Shown here piece by piece: positions 24,616-32,899 of a DNA stretch of 44,237 nucleotides (the stretch's first letter is position 1; each line of letters begins with the position of its first letter). The notes below the pieces were generated by a model, which was not told where the DNA came from, did not search any database, and was given only the letters and a program-made list of their open reading frames with translations. Both the position numbers and the translations under genes were made by a program. Source of the DNA: Peribacillus kribbensis DSM 17871 (GTDB lineage Bacteria; Bacillota; Bacilli; Bacillales; DSM-1321); the NCBI RefSeq assembly GCF_000430765.1, contig NZ_KE387238.1, positions 258,113 through 302,349 on the forward strand, in the 5' to 3' direction.

Positions 24616-24765
24616 TTATTGGTAATATTGAGCATAACGAGGATCGTTTTTCATGCAGGCTTCCTGTGCCAGGGCCTCGTTATTCAGCATGGAGCCAGCC
24701 AGAGTTTCTTGTGCCTCATCCACCTTTTCAGTCATAGACTCTTCCATAGAATTTTTTTCATCCAT
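24616..24765 (-). CDS. Small acidic hypothetical protein (49 aa)
   Basis: A 49-aa hydrophilic protein (MDEKNSMEESMTEKVDEAQE...) rich in E, D, M, N and Q, ending PRYAQYYQ, with a single cysteine. The start at 24765 follows a near-perfect AAAGGAGGAAG; the longer frame upstream lacks one. Own terminator. No family recognised; composition is reminiscent of small stress or spore-associated peptides, but this is only an impression. Confidence 0.65.
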   Translation of the reverse strand: MDEKNSMEESMTEKVDEAQETLAGSMLNNEALAQEACMKNDPRYAQYYQ

Positions 24766-24846
24766 ATTTCTTCCTCCTTTTTTGAACCATAGTATCACCA
24801 TCGTTCCAGGAATTATCCCTCTAGGAGGAGAACTGGAAAGCAGCCT

Positions 24847-25332
24847 CTATTTCATATGCTTTACTTTTGACTTGATGGGAGTCCGTTCCTTTTCAGCGGG
24901 GATTTCTTCAGGATACCCTGTACCGAAAATGCCAACAACATCATATTCTTCGCTGACCTCAAGCGTCTTTTTAACAGAAGAAGACACTCCGAGTGAACTC
25001 CAGAATGTGCCCACTCCATGGGACCAGGCAAGCAGGAGATAGTTTTGGATCATACAGGAAACCGCGGCCAGGTTTTCATCTCTCATTGCTTCAGAGCTTC
25101 CTCTATGGCTTAATACCGCAAAGACCACAGGCGCTTTTCCAAAATCTGTTTTATGGTTCAGTTGTTTTCTCGTTTCAGGACCGATGAAAATTACTTCCCA
25201 TGGCTCAGTCATTTTATGGTTCGGAGCCACTCGTGCGGTTTGAAGCCAGGATTCCACTGTTTTAACATCCAGCTCCTCCTGCTTGAATTTCTTTATGGTT
25301 CTGCGGGATAGGATCAACTTTTCAATATCCAT
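24847..25332 (-). CDS. Nitroreductase-family protein
   Basis: A 161-aa FMN-dependent nitroreductase-fold protein, on the short side for the family. Typical features are the opening EKLILSRRTIKKFKQEE (SRRS/T-R-x-F type FMN-binding start), the ARVAPNHKMTEPWEVIFIG block (usually APS-NxQPW; here NHKMTEPW) and the late GTFWSSLG and VVGIFGTGYPEEIP segments. Family members reduce nitro compounds, quinones or enals with NAD(P)H. ATG with AAGGAGAAG upstream. Substrate unknown. Confidence 0.85.
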   Translation of the reverse strand: MDIEKLILSRRTIKKFKQEELDVKTVESWLQTARVAPNHKMTEPWEVIFIGPETRKQLNHKTDFGKAPVVFAVLSHRGSSEAMRDENLAAVSCMIQNYLLLAWSHGVGTFWSSLGVSSSVKKTLEVSEEYDVVGIFGTGYPEEIPAEKERTPIKSKVKHMK

Positions 25333-25444
25333 ATTTTCTTCTCCTTTATTTTATAAATTCAGTGATTTTCCAGACATCCTTTATTATTTCTCTTTTATAG
25401 GGTATTCTCCTGTATTTAAATTTAAACTTTTACATAGGAATGCT

Positions 25445-25474
25445 TTGACTCGAGCCAATTTTTCCATTTACAAT
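25445..25474 (+). promoter_or_regulatory. SigA promoter of the lysozyme-like gene
   Basis: TTGACT (25445-25450), 18-bp spacer, TACAAT (25469-25474), 42 nt before the start codon. Confidence 0.65.
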
Positions 25475-25516
25475 GATAGAGGCACTACGAGTTTACTAGA
25501 ATAGCAGGAGATAGTT

Positions 25517-26167
25517 ATGAAAAAGCGTAAAAACAAACGATGGAAGTCCTTTTTAATCCTGGCAGGAGTACTGCTGCTATTTCTTGCGGTGATGCGCCAT
25601 CCAGCCATTAAGTCAGGAATACCTTCCTCTGTTCTTAAAGAGCAGATTGATCCTTTTAAACAATCCAGGCAATATACGCCTTTAATAGAAAGCGAATTAA
25701 AAAAATATGGACTTGAAGAGTACACCATGACAGTGGTAGCACTGATGCAGCAAGAAACAAAAGGAAAAGGAGGGGACCCTATGCAGGCTTCCGAGTCAGC
25801 CGGCCTCCCTCCAAATACCATCAACAGCCCTGAAAAAAGCATTCAACAGGGAATCAAACATTTTAATTCGGCCGTTACTTATGGAAAGAAGAAAAATGTA
25901 GATTTCCCAACGATTATCCAGGCTTATAATATGGGCACTGGCTATATCAATTATGTCTCTTCGCATGGCGGAAAGCACAGTGAGGTTCTGGCCAAGCAAT
26001 ATTCCATACAGCAGGTTAAAAAACAGCCGAAGATTTATAACTGTAAAGGAGATAAGAATAATTTCCGCTACCCTTACTGTTATGGAGATTTCACTTACAC
26101 CAGCAAGGTAGAAAAAAATTTGGCAGCCCTTGCTGCCACCGGTCCTGCCAGGACGGCCGGTACATGA
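25517..26167 (+). CDS. Lysozyme-like cell wall hydrolase
   Basis: A 216-aa protein with a basic N-terminus and a single hydrophobic segment (about 10-26) that acts as signal anchor, followed by a lysozyme-like/transglycosylase domain (Lysozyme_like, as in the N-terminal half of CwlT). The catalytic glutamate is probably in QQETKGKGGDPMQASES; related proteins usually read QES, so the T-K after the glutamate is a variation. AYNMGTGYINY is the later family motif. The C-terminal 40 residues hold paired cysteines (NCKGD and YPYCYGD) that could form a disulfide outside the cell. SD GCAGGAG. It ends 10 nt before the convergent DUF2512 gene. Confidence 0.85.
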   Translation: MKKRKNKRWKSFLILAGVLLLFLAVMRHPAIKSGIPSSVLKEQIDPFKQSRQYTPLIESELKKYGLEEYTMTVVALMQQETKGKGGDPMQASESAGLPPNTINSPEKSIQQGIKHFNSAVTYGKKKNVDFPTIIQAYNMGTGYINYVSSHGGKHSEVLAKQYSIQQVKKQPKIYNCKGDKNNFRYPYCYGDFTYTSKVEKNLAALAATGPARTAGT

Positions 26168-26177
26168 TCTTTTCGTT

Positions 26178-26546
26178 TCAGGTCTGATGATTTACGCCCT
26201 GGCCGGTGTCCCGCTCCTTATTTTTTATCAGATACCTATGAATGCCTATTTCGATAAAGAAAAGGAAAGCTCCAATAAACAGGGATCCGGCAAGCCCCCG
26301 GAGGCCGTACCTCCCTATAACATCAATGGTGATCCCATAAAGAAAAAAGGCACAGCACCCATCTACAATCCCTGCTCCCAGGGGTCCCATTTTAGGGAGA
26401 AGATACAGATCGATTATAAGAAAGGATAATAAAAAATAGGTGATGCCAAACGCCAGTAATGGGCGAAAGGGCAATGCGGTTATATACACCAGGCCTATTA
26501 TCGCCGGGATCATACAAAAGGCTTTTATCAATAATTGCTTGATCAT
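26178..26546 (-). CDS. DUF2512/YndM-like membrane protein
   Basis: A 122-aa protein with four predicted membrane helices (about 8-25, 31-50, 57-78, 84-105) and a hydrophilic C-terminus, resembling the YndM/DUF2512 family (LLIKAFCMIP start, YFLLSFLIIDLYLLPKMG centre). The ATG at 26546 is used because AAGGGGTG lies 6 nt before it; an in-frame GTG at 26555 is inside that SD. It follows the first MpsC-like gene and its terminator element on the same strand. Function unknown. Confidence 0.78.
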   Translation of the reverse strand: MIKQLLIKAFCMIPAIIGLVYITALPFRPLLAFGITYFLLSFLIIDLYLLPKMGPLGAGIVDGCCAFFLYGITIDVIGRYGLRGLAGSLFIGAFLFFIEIGIHRYLIKNKERDTGQGVNHQT

Positions 26547-26574
26547 TAGCTTCACCCCTTATTTAAAAATGCAT

Positions 26575-26650
26575 GCAAAAAGCCAAAACAAAAACAGCCT
26601 TTCAGCAGTTTTGTTTTGGCTTATGTCTAGCTCTTATAGTCTAGTTCATT
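26575..26650 (-). terminator. Terminator with conserved upstream tail (element R1)
   Basis: On the minus strand a tail (26650-26623) runs AATGAACTAGACTATAAG, then AGCTAGACATA, and leads into a hairpin AGCCAAAACAAAAC / GTTTTTGTTTTGGCT (one bulge) followed by T5. It ends the MpsC-like gene 1 transcript. The tail and the AGCCAAA stem foot recur at 28311-28387. Confidence 0.8.
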
Positions 26651-26657
26651 GCTGCCT

Positions 26658-27347
26658 TTATCCTTTAGGCCTTAGAATCAGCACGATAACGCTGCGATCA
26701 CGGGAAAAGTCCCAATCCACAAATATATCAGAACAATCCTGTTGAATTAAAGAATCCAGGTCACTGTTGTGCAGGTATTTCTTTTCTAAGATCCTTTTGG
26801 TAGATTTTAAGATTTTCTCATACCCCTGGCGTATGAGTTCTTTTTCAATCCTGACGAGAATACCGTCCCTAACGAAGATGAGCATCCTGCCGTTAATATT
26901 ATAGCTGCTCGTTTCGTCAGGGACTTTTTGTGCTTCAGCACTGATTTTATTTATTTTATGATGCAGAGCCTCTTTATTCGGGACTTTATCGGACATCTCC
27001 ATCCCTGCTTCGGTTAAATCCGTTAAACCTACAAAGACTCCTGATTTATTCTGCAGATTCCAATCAAAGAACGCCTCTTCAATCTCTAGGCCGGCCAATC
27101 CCTTTATGTAGGCTTTGATTTCAGGTACCAGATTCGTGAATACAATTTCCCTCGTATTTTGGACGATATTCAGGTTCTCCTGATTTAACAGGGCAGTCTC
27201 CATTGGTGAAATGAAGTTCCTCATATGAATGACAATGAATGGCCTGGCAATAGTGACAAAAACGGATTCCGGTCCTTTGCCGAAGTTATCCCTCAGCAGT
27301 CTGCCCACATAGCTTGAAATCTCGACTTCTGGAGCTCTTCTTTCCAC
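26658..27347 (-). CDS. Double DUF2294 (MpsC-like) protein 1
   Basis: A 229-aa soluble protein with two tandem DUF2294 domains (Pfam PF10057, now linked to the MpsC subunit of a cation-translocating system). Domain 1 is about residues 9-108 (SSYVGRLLRDNFGKGPESVF, then FISPMETALLNQ) and domain 2 about 125-229 (ISAEAQKVPDETSSYNINGR, then LVRIEKELIRQG). Each domain has the G-K/R-GP or NGR turn and the ETALL/EKELI helix. GTG start with AAAGGGGC upstream. No MpsAB-type membrane partner is encoded nearby, so the ion-translocation link is uncertain. Paralogue of the next gene. Confidence 0.82.
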   Translation of the reverse strand: MERRAPEVEISSYVGRLLRDNFGKGPESVFVTIARPFIVIHMRNFISPMETALLNQENLNIVQNTREIVFTNLVPEIKAYIKGLAGLEIEEAFFDWNLQNKSGVFVGLTDLTEAGMEMSDKVPNKEALHHKINKISAEAQKVPDETSSYNINGRMLIFVRDGILVRIEKELIRQGYEKILKSTKRILEKKYLHNSDLDSLIQQDCSDIFVDWDFSRDRSVIVLILRPKG

Positions 27348-27483
27348 ATCAGCTGCCCCTTTATAAGCTTATAGTAAAAATTAAATCCCCTGCTTACATT
27401 TCCTGCCTCAGCAGATAAAAGCATCATTTTCTTTTATCCTTTATTTACTAATACGTTTCCCAGCCAAGACGGCTTTTAAACAT

Positions 27484-28197
27484 TTAAGAGGGACCGACCT
27501 GCTTGTTAGATTTAAGAATAAAGATAATCGTACTTTTATCCTTCTCAAAATCAAAATCAATAAACACATCTGTGATGTCTTGATTCAGCACGCTTCCAAA
27601 GTTGTAGGCATTGTTCATAAAAATGGACCGTTCCAGATTCTTTTTCGTAAATTTCAATGTGTCCCTATACCCTTTTACAAGCAATTCCCCTTCCACCATG
27701 GTCATGACTCCTTCTCTTGAAATTAAAAGAGTCTGTTGATTTATAAACAGGGAAGAAACCTTTAAAGGCGGTTTTTGGACTTTGGTGCTGATTTTACTTA
27801 CCAGGGCATTTACCTGTGCAGAGCCTTTATAGTCTTCTGCCTGAAGTACATCCTCCGCATTGCTGATTAAACCGATCATAAAACCGGTCCTGTTCTCAAT
27901 ATTCCAGTCATAATACAGATCTTCGCACTCAAAGCCGGTCAGTGACTTGAAATAACTTTTCATTTCCGGAATCAGCAGCTTCATGATGATTTCCCGCGTC
28001 TGGAAGATGGTCATTTCATGTTTCTGCTCGAGAAGTGCTTTTTCAATGGGAGAAAGGAAATTTCTAAAGTAAATGGTCAAGTATGGCGGACGGATGGTTA
28101 CAAAAATGGACTCCGGTCCTTTCCCAAACTGACTTCTAAACAGCTTACCAATGTAACTGCTATAATCCGTCTGTTCAATCTTATACGTATTTTTCAT
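27484..28197 (-). CDS. Double DUF2294 (MpsC-like) protein 2
   Basis: A 237-aa paralogue with the same two-domain layout: domain 1 about 12-112 (DYSSYIGKLFRSQFGKGPES, FLSPIEKALLEQ) and domain 2 about 128-232 (ISTKVQKPPLKVSSLFINQQ, MTMVEGELLVKG, then DVFIDFDFEKDKSTIIFIL). It matches protein 1 nearly end to end and the shared motifs (SSYxGxLxRxxFGKGPES, SPxExALL, TREI, FxDWN-xNxxG) suggest gene duplication rather than separate acquisition. Start ATG with AAAGGAGG. A copy of the R1-type terminator element lies about 115 nt upstream. Function unknown beyond the family. Confidence 0.82.
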   Translation of the reverse strand: MKNTYKIEQTDYSSYIGKLFRSQFGKGPESIFVTIRPPYLTIYFRNFLSPIEKALLEQKHEMTIFQTREIIMKLLIPEMKSYFKSLTGFECEDLYYDWNIENRTGFMIGLISNAEDVLQAEDYKGSAQVNALVSKISTKVQKPPLKVSSLFINQQTLLISREGVMTMVEGELLVKGYRDTLKFTKKNLERSIFMNNAYNFGSVLNQDITDVFIDFDFEKDKSTIIFILKSNKQVGPS

Positions 28198-28310
28198 CGC
28201 TTCCTCCTTTCTATAAGACGGTTCATAGGATTCTGCTGCTTCCGGAAAGGCAAGCTATATATAGTTTCGGGGTAGATCTCAATGAGCTTGACCTGGATGA
28301 ATATATAAAG

Positions 28311-28387
28311 AAAATAAAAAAGCCAAATAGAAGGAAAGGATGATTCCTTCTATTTGGCTTAAGCCCAGCTCTATAGTCCAGTTCATT
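28311..28387 (-). terminator. Terminator-plus-tail element R2 upstream of MpsC-like gene 2
   Basis: On the minus strand the tail (28387-28361) AATGAACTGGACTATAGAG, CTGGGCTTA leads into a perfect 16-bp hairpin AGCCAAATAGAAGGAA / TTCCTTCTATTTGGCT followed by T6-A-T4. The tail is the same as in R1 apart from a few changes. Unlike R1 it follows no gene on this strand; it lies in front of MpsC-like gene 2, so it may be a leader attenuator or the end of a separate small transcript. Confidence 0.78.
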
Positions 28388-28605
28388 ACCACCAAAATCT
28401 ATTAAAATCCAAGATGTTTTTCAAAAAAGAAATTAGATAAAAGCGATTTTTTCTGTTATCCATTGATTATTTTATTCATTGTACTAAGATAATTCAACAG
28501 TTTTTTTGTTATTTCAGGCGTACGATGAAAATATTTATCTGTTTTTCACTATTATTTCACATTCAAGGGAAACCTAAGTCAAACTCAATTATTGGTGGTG
28601 GCAGG
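28361..28605 (+). promoter_or_regulatory. kimA upstream region with candidate SigA promoter
   Basis: AT-rich region ahead of kimA. A candidate promoter is TTGATT (28463-28468), 16-bp spacer, TAAGAT (28485-28490). I looked for the ydaO-type c-di-AMP aptamer (long, with GGGG/GCCGA-like conserved strands) and saw no match; the leader is only about 110 nt from the -10 to the start codon. Confidence 0.5.
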
Positions 28606-30432
28606 ATGTTTTCTTCTCTAAAACGATTTTTGATTGGCAGGCCCCTTAAATCAACTGAACTGGGAGAACAAAAGTTAAATAAAACAAAAGCGCTTGCGAT
28701 TTTATCATCCGACGCCCTTTCATCCGTTGCTTATGGTCCTGAGCAGATATTAATCGTTCTTGTTACGGCCGGTGCCGCCGCATTTTGGTACTCCCTGCCT
28801 ATTGCAGCTGGTGTGTTATTTCTATTGGCGGCTTTAATCCTGTCCTACAGGCAGATTATATTCGCATATCCGCATGGCGGCGGTGCCTATATAGTCTCCA
28901 AACAGAACCTGGGCGAAAATCCCGGGCTGATTGCAGGCGGATCGCTGCTCGTGGATTATATTCTGACCGTGGCAGTCAGTGTATCTGCCGGTACAGATGC
29001 CATTACTTCGGCTTTCCCGGCCCTTCATCCCTATACGGTCCTAATTGCATGCATACTCGTCCTACTTATCACGATCCTTAATCTCAGAGGATTGACAGAA
29101 TCCGCATCCATACTCGCTTATCCAGTCTATTTGTTCGTGCTGGCTCTTTTTATCATGATTGGCGTTGGCTTTTTCCATATTTCCGGAGGAGAGGTTTCTC
29201 CATCCCGGCATGCTTCTATTGGTACACCGGTGGCTGGAATCAGCTTATTTCTCCTTCTGCGGGCATTTGCATCGGGAAGTTCCGCTTTAACCGGTGTGGA
29301 AGCCATTTCAAACGCTATTCCCAACTTCAAGAGCCCTGCCCCGAACAATGCGGCTAAAACCCTTGCAGCGATGGGATTGCTGTTGGCACTATTATTTACC
29401 GGGATTGTATATTTATCTTATTATTATGGGATCGTTCCAAACGAGAAAGAGACGGTTGTATCCCAAATTGCAGAGGGAATCTTCGGGAGGAATGTTTTTT
29501 ATTATATTATCCAGGGAACCACCGCAATGATTCTCGTATTGGCGGCTAACACTGGATACTCCGCCTTTCCGCTTCTTGCCTATAATTTGGCCAAAGACAG
29601 GTATATTGCGAGAATGTTCACCATACGGGGAGATCGTCTGGGCTACTCTAATGGCATTATCTTTCTTGCCATTACCTCCATGCTTCTGATCCTTGCATTC
29701 AGGGGCAGGACCGAAAAACTTATTCCGCTATATGCCGTTGGAGTGTTCATCCCATTTACCCTTTCCCAGTCCGGAATGCTGGTTAAATGGCTGAAGGAAA
29801 AGCCGGAAGGCTGGAAAATTAAATTAACCATCAACTTCATCGGTGCATTGATCAGCTTTCTCGTTATGATGACCTTTTTCATAACAAAGTTCACACAGGT
29901 ATGGCCGGTTTTAATTTTTCTGCCGCTGCTGGTCCTGCTCTTTCACAGGATTAAAAAACATTATACCGCAGTCGGGAAACAGCTGGACCTCACCACCTGC
30001 GAGCCTGCTCTGCCAATCAAGGGCAATGTGATCATTGTCCCTGTCGCCGGGTTTACACATGTTGTAGAAAATTCCCTCAACTATGCAAAATCCCTTTCGG
30101 CCGACCAAATCATCGCCGTGTATGTCGCCTTTGAACGGGAAGAAGAAAAGAAATTTGAAGAGAAATGGAGGAAATGGCAGCCAGACATTAGGCTTGTGAC
30201 CTTAAACTCCTATTATCGAAGCATCATTCACCCGCTGACCAAATTCATTGATACCGTCCAGAAGAAGGCAAACGCAGCCGATTACAGCGTCACTGTGCTG
30301 ATTCCTCAATTTATTCCTAAAAAAAGCTGGCATAACATTCTCCACAATCAGTCGAGCCTGCTTATTAGGGCATTCCTGCTTTACAGAAGGAATGTCATAG
30401 TCACAACAGTGCCCTACAGGCTGAAGGAATAA
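28606..30432 (+). CDS. kimA: KimA-type potassium importer (YdaO)
   Basis: High-affinity K+/H+ symporter of the APC superfamily. The 608-aa protein matches B. subtilis KimA (607 aa) in length and start (MFSSLKRFLIGRPLKSTEL). About twelve helices fill residues 28-450; SSDALSSVAYGPEQIL in helix 1 and YPHGGGAYIVSKQNLG are family hallmarks. The soluble C-terminal domain (about 460-608) has the DQIIAVYVAFEREEEKKFEE fold seen in KimA. The start at 28606 is preferred because it gives the normal N-terminus, although its SD (GGTGG...AGG) is weak; an in-frame ATG at 28525 would add 27 residues. In B. subtilis it is repressed by a c-di-AMP riboswitch, not seen here. Confidence 0.92.
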   Translation: MFSSLKRFLIGRPLKSTELGEQKLNKTKALAILSSDALSSVAYGPEQILIVLVTAGAAAFWYSLPIAAGVLFLLAALILSYRQIIFAYPHGGGAYIVSKQNLGENPGLIAGGSLLVDYILTVAVSVSAGTDAITSAFPALHPYTVLIACILVLLITILNLRGLTESASILAYPVYLFVLALFIMIGVGFFHISGGEVSPSRHASIGTPVAGISLFLLLRAFASGSSALTGVEAISNAIPNFKSPAPNNAAKTLAAMGLLLALLFTGIVYLSYYYGIVPNEKETVVSQIAEGIFGRNVFYYIIQGTTAMILVLAANTGYSAFPLLAYNLAKDRYIARMFTIRGDRLGYSNGIIFLAITSMLLILAFRGRTEKLIPLYAVGVFIPFTLSQSGMLVKWLKEKPEGWKIKLTINFIGALISFLVMMTFFITKFTQVWPVLIFLPLLVLLFHRIKKHYTAVGKQLDLTTCEPALPIKGNVIIVPVAGFTHVVENSLNYAKSLSADQIIAVYVAFEREEEKKFEEKWRKWQPDIRLVTLNSYYRSIIHPLTKFIDTVQKKANAADYSVTVLIPQFIPKKSWHNILHNQSSLLIRAFLLYRRNVIVTTVPYRLKE

Positions 30433-30496
30433 GGCAGGTAATTAGAAAAGAGGCTGTCCAGAAAGCCAAGTCAGTAAAATAAAGACAAAAGCAGGA

Positions 30497-30537
30497 GGAG
30501 AAAAATTTTTTCGTTATTCTCCACCTGCTTTATTTGG
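30497..30537. terminator. Terminator of kimA (hairpin family with 39170)
   Basis: GCAGG-A-GGAGAA pairs with TTCTCC-A-CCTGC around an A/T loop, then TTTATTT. The right arm TTCTCCACCTGCTTTATTT recurs at about 39200. Confidence 0.75.
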
Positions 30538-30555
30538 ACTGTCCGTTTTCTTCCT

Positions 30556-31443
30556 TTAAACTTTCATTCTTCTTTTAAATGTAATATTTACAAAGCCTAT
30601 ACTAAGAACAATAAGAAAAAGTCCTAAGATCAGATTGAGAGTTAAGGCCTCGTGCAACAGGAATGAACTGCAGGTAATGGCAATCATCGGAATAAGAAAG
30701 GTATATGATCCCACTTTACTTGCTTCTCCTGATCCGACCAGGGTGAAAAAGGCCAGCCACCCGAGGGCGATGACAAAGATGGAAATGAAAAGAAGATTGG
30801 ATATGAACGGCAGTTTCCATTGGATATCTCCCCAGCTTTCATAGCCGGATCCTACAGCCAAAAGGACCAAACCCCCTATAATAAGCTGAAGGCTCACCAT
30901 CCAGATGGAATCCGTCCGGTCTCCCGTTTTCTTAACGAATACCGTACCAAGTCCCCAGCCCAAAGCCGATCCAAGGGCTAAAAGGATCCCGGTGCTGGAA
31001 ATATCACCAGTGAATCCTCCTGCGCTGATGACGGCCACTCCTGCAAAACCTAGGATAAGTCCAAATATTTTAAGGCCATTCATGGATTCCCCAAGCCATA
31101 GCCAGCTGAAGATCCCAAGAAGCACAGGCTCTATAAAGACAATGGCTGAAAACAAGCCAGCCCCCATATATCCAAGACCGATTGTCTGAAGGCCATAAAA
31201 CATGATGATATTTAAAAGTGCTGATATCGCGTATAAGTGCCAGTTCTTTTTAAGTTGCAGCTTTTTATATCTCGGCAGAGCCACAATAAGCAGGAGCAGC
31301 CCTCCAATAAGTGTCCGGATGCCCGCAAATAAAATGGGGGGCGTATAAGATAAAGCCATTTTAGACAACGGCCAGTTAATTCCCCAAATTACGACTAAAA
31401 ATAATAAAATGAACATCGACTGCATTTTGGTAAGTTGTTTCAC
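30556..31443 (-). CDS. DMT-superfamily (EamA) transporter
   Basis: A 295-aa membrane protein with ten predicted helices in two EamA repeats (about 10-140 and 155-290). Repeat signatures include LFLVVIWGINWPLSKMAL at the start of repeat 1 and the GW-G-V-KKTG motif at the start of repeat 2. Likely exporter of a metabolite or amino acid; substrate unknown. GTG start with AGGAGAT 8 nt upstream. Single-gene unit convergent with kimA. A second EamA protein is encoded at 39719. Confidence 0.88.
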   Translation of the reverse strand: MKQLTKMQSMFILLFLVVIWGINWPLSKMALSYTPPILFAGIRTLIGGLLLLIVALPRYKKLQLKKNWHLYAISALLNIIMFYGLQTIGLGYMGAGLFSAIVFIEPVLLGIFSWLWLGESMNGLKIFGLILGFAGVAVISAGGFTGDISSTGILLALGSALGWGLGTVFVKKTGDRTDSIWMVSLQLIIGGLVLLAVGSGYESWGDIQWKLPFISNLLFISIFVIALGWLAFFTLVGSGEASKVGSYTFLIPMIAITCSSFLLHEALTLNLILGLFLIVLSIGFVNITFKRRMKV

Positions 31444-31559
31444 AGTACGTATCTCCTAACTTGATTCACTTTCTTGCATTAAATCCCCACATTATATAAT
31501 ACTCCTTCTTTTTTATATCACAAGGGTAATGCTTAGCATCCTTTTTCCGATTGCACACA

Positions 31560-31620
31560 AAAAGCCTGCCAGCACATTCTGATGGCATGACTTTAAGCCA
31601 TTCCTTTGTCAGAGTGCTGA
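31560..31620 (-). terminator. Terminator of hxlAB
   Basis: On the minus strand GTCTGTCAGCAC-TCTGA pairs with TCAGA-ATGTGCTGGCAGGC around a long loop, followed by T5. Long imperfect stem directly after hxlB. Confidence 0.8.
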
Positions 31621-31633
31621 CAGACTTCATCAC

Positions 31634-32188
31634 TTATTCCAAATTTGCATGACTGCCATACATCCGGCTGGAATCCATATTCTTCAATTCCATTATTTTC
31701 AGTACAAGCGAGTCTAAAATCAGCAGAAGCATTTGTTCAAATAACGATCCCATCGGCTGGATGGTGGTACGGCCCTCACCATTCCGGTCCTTTGGAGTCC
31801 CCGGAATCTGCACGGTTAGATCTGCCATCCTGCCAATGGAAGAATCGGGATTGATTGTCATTGCGGCCATTTCCCCTGACATTCCCTTAGCTTTTTCAGC
31901 CATGGCGGCAAGGCTTTTCGTTTCACCCGATCCAGAAGCAATGATGAGAAGATCATCCTTCTCAAAGGCTGGAGTAATCGTTTCACCCACTACATAGGCT
32001 TCAAGGCCAAGATGCATCAGGCGCATGGCGAATCCTTTTGCCATTAATCCAGACCTTCCCGCTCCTGCCAAGAAAATCTTCCTCTTGTCCAGGATCTTAG
32101 AAGCAAGAGAGTGGATCTCTTTATCGTTGACTAATGCAGCGCTTTTTGCCAGCTCGTCCACGATCTGGCTTAAGTAGGAAGCTTCCAT
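31634..32188 (-). CDS. hxlB: 6-phospho-3-hexuloisomerase HxlB
   Basis: Isomerises hexulose 6-phosphate to fructose 6-phosphate in the ribulose monophosphate pathway that detoxifies formaldehyde. The 184-aa SIS-domain protein shows the family phosphate-binding strand LAGAGRSGLMAKGFAMRLMHLG, GETITPAFEKDDLLIIASGSGET, and the C-terminal QPMGSLFEQMLLLILDSLVL helix. ATG start 4 nt after the hxlA stop (TAA-TTCC-ATG) with a short AAGGG SD, so translation is coupled. Second gene of hxlAB. Confidence 0.95.
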   Translation of the reverse strand: MEASYLSQIVDELAKSAALVNDKEIHSLASKILDKRKIFLAGAGRSGLMAKGFAMRLMHLGLEAYVVGETITPAFEKDDLLIIASGSGETKSLAAMAEKAKGMSGEMAAMTINPDSSIGRMADLTVQIPGTPKDRNGEGRTTIQPMGSLFEQMLLLILDSLVLKIMELKNMDSSRMYGSHANLE

Positions 32189-32192
32189 GGAA

Positions 32193-32825
32193 TTACCCTT
32201 GCTTGATCATTTCCTGCATTTGTGCAGCTGCTTCTTTTTTATTGTCTTTGCTTGTGATGCCGCCACCGACAATAATCAGGTCAGGGTGCTGCTTAATGAC
32301 TTCTGGAAGTGTTTCAAGCTTGATGCCTCCTGCGATGGCAGTTTTAGAATTTTTTACAACCTTTTTAATGGTGTTCAAATCTTCAAAAGAGTTTTGTCCA
32401 ACCGCCTGCAGGTCATAGCCTGTGTGCACACAGATGTAATCCACGCCAAATTCATCAAGCTCCTTGGCACGTCCTTCAAGATCCTTTACAGCAATCATAT
32501 CAACAAGAATCTTTTTCCCCTGTTTTTTAGCTTCCTCAACGGCACCTTTAATGGACTCATCTTCTGCGGCACCAAGGATGGTGATGATATCTGCGCCGGC
32601 TTCTGATGCCTTCATGACTTCATAACCTGCTGCATCCATGATTTTAAGGTCTGCAAGAACACTAAGATCAGGGAAGGCATTTTTTATTTCTTTAACAGCC
32701 CTAAGGCCTTCATTAATAACGACAGGTGTACCGATTTCAACAACATCAATATGTTCCTCAACCTCACGAATCAATTCAATCGCTTCAGGGATATTTACTA
32801 AATCTAATGCTAATTGTAATTGCAT
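32193..32825 (-). CDS. hxlA: 3-hexulose-6-phosphate synthase HxlA
   Basis: Condenses formaldehyde with ribulose 5-phosphate to hexulose 6-phosphate. The 210-aa TIM-barrel protein of the OMP-decarboxylase superfamily shows VEIGTPVVINEGLRAVK, LADLKIMDAAG (the DxKxxD active-site motif) and IVGGGITSKDNKKEAA (C-terminal phosphate site). The start at 32825 follows AGAGGTGA; the longer frame upstream runs through the promoter region and is not used. First gene of hxlA-hxlB. Confidence 0.95.
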   Translation of the reverse strand: MQLQLALDLVNIPEAIELIREVEEHIDVVEIGTPVVINEGLRAVKEIKNAFPDLSVLADLKIMDAAGYEVMKASEAGADIITILGAAEDESIKGAVEEAKKQGKKILVDMIAVKDLEGRAKELDEFGVDYICVHTGYDLQAVGQNSFEDLNTIKKVVKNSKTAIAGGIKLETLPEVIKQHPDLIIVGGGITSKDNKKEAAAQMQEMIKQG

Positions 32826-32899
32826 ATAAGTCACCTCTTCTGTGATGTAAAATGACATGAGCCATTTCCACTTGTTGAATACCCTCAACAAATCAAATC

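Noticed and set aside
28390-28605. ydaO (c-di-AMP) riboswitch expected upstream of kimA
   Set aside because: No characteristic conserved strands were visible and the leader is too short.
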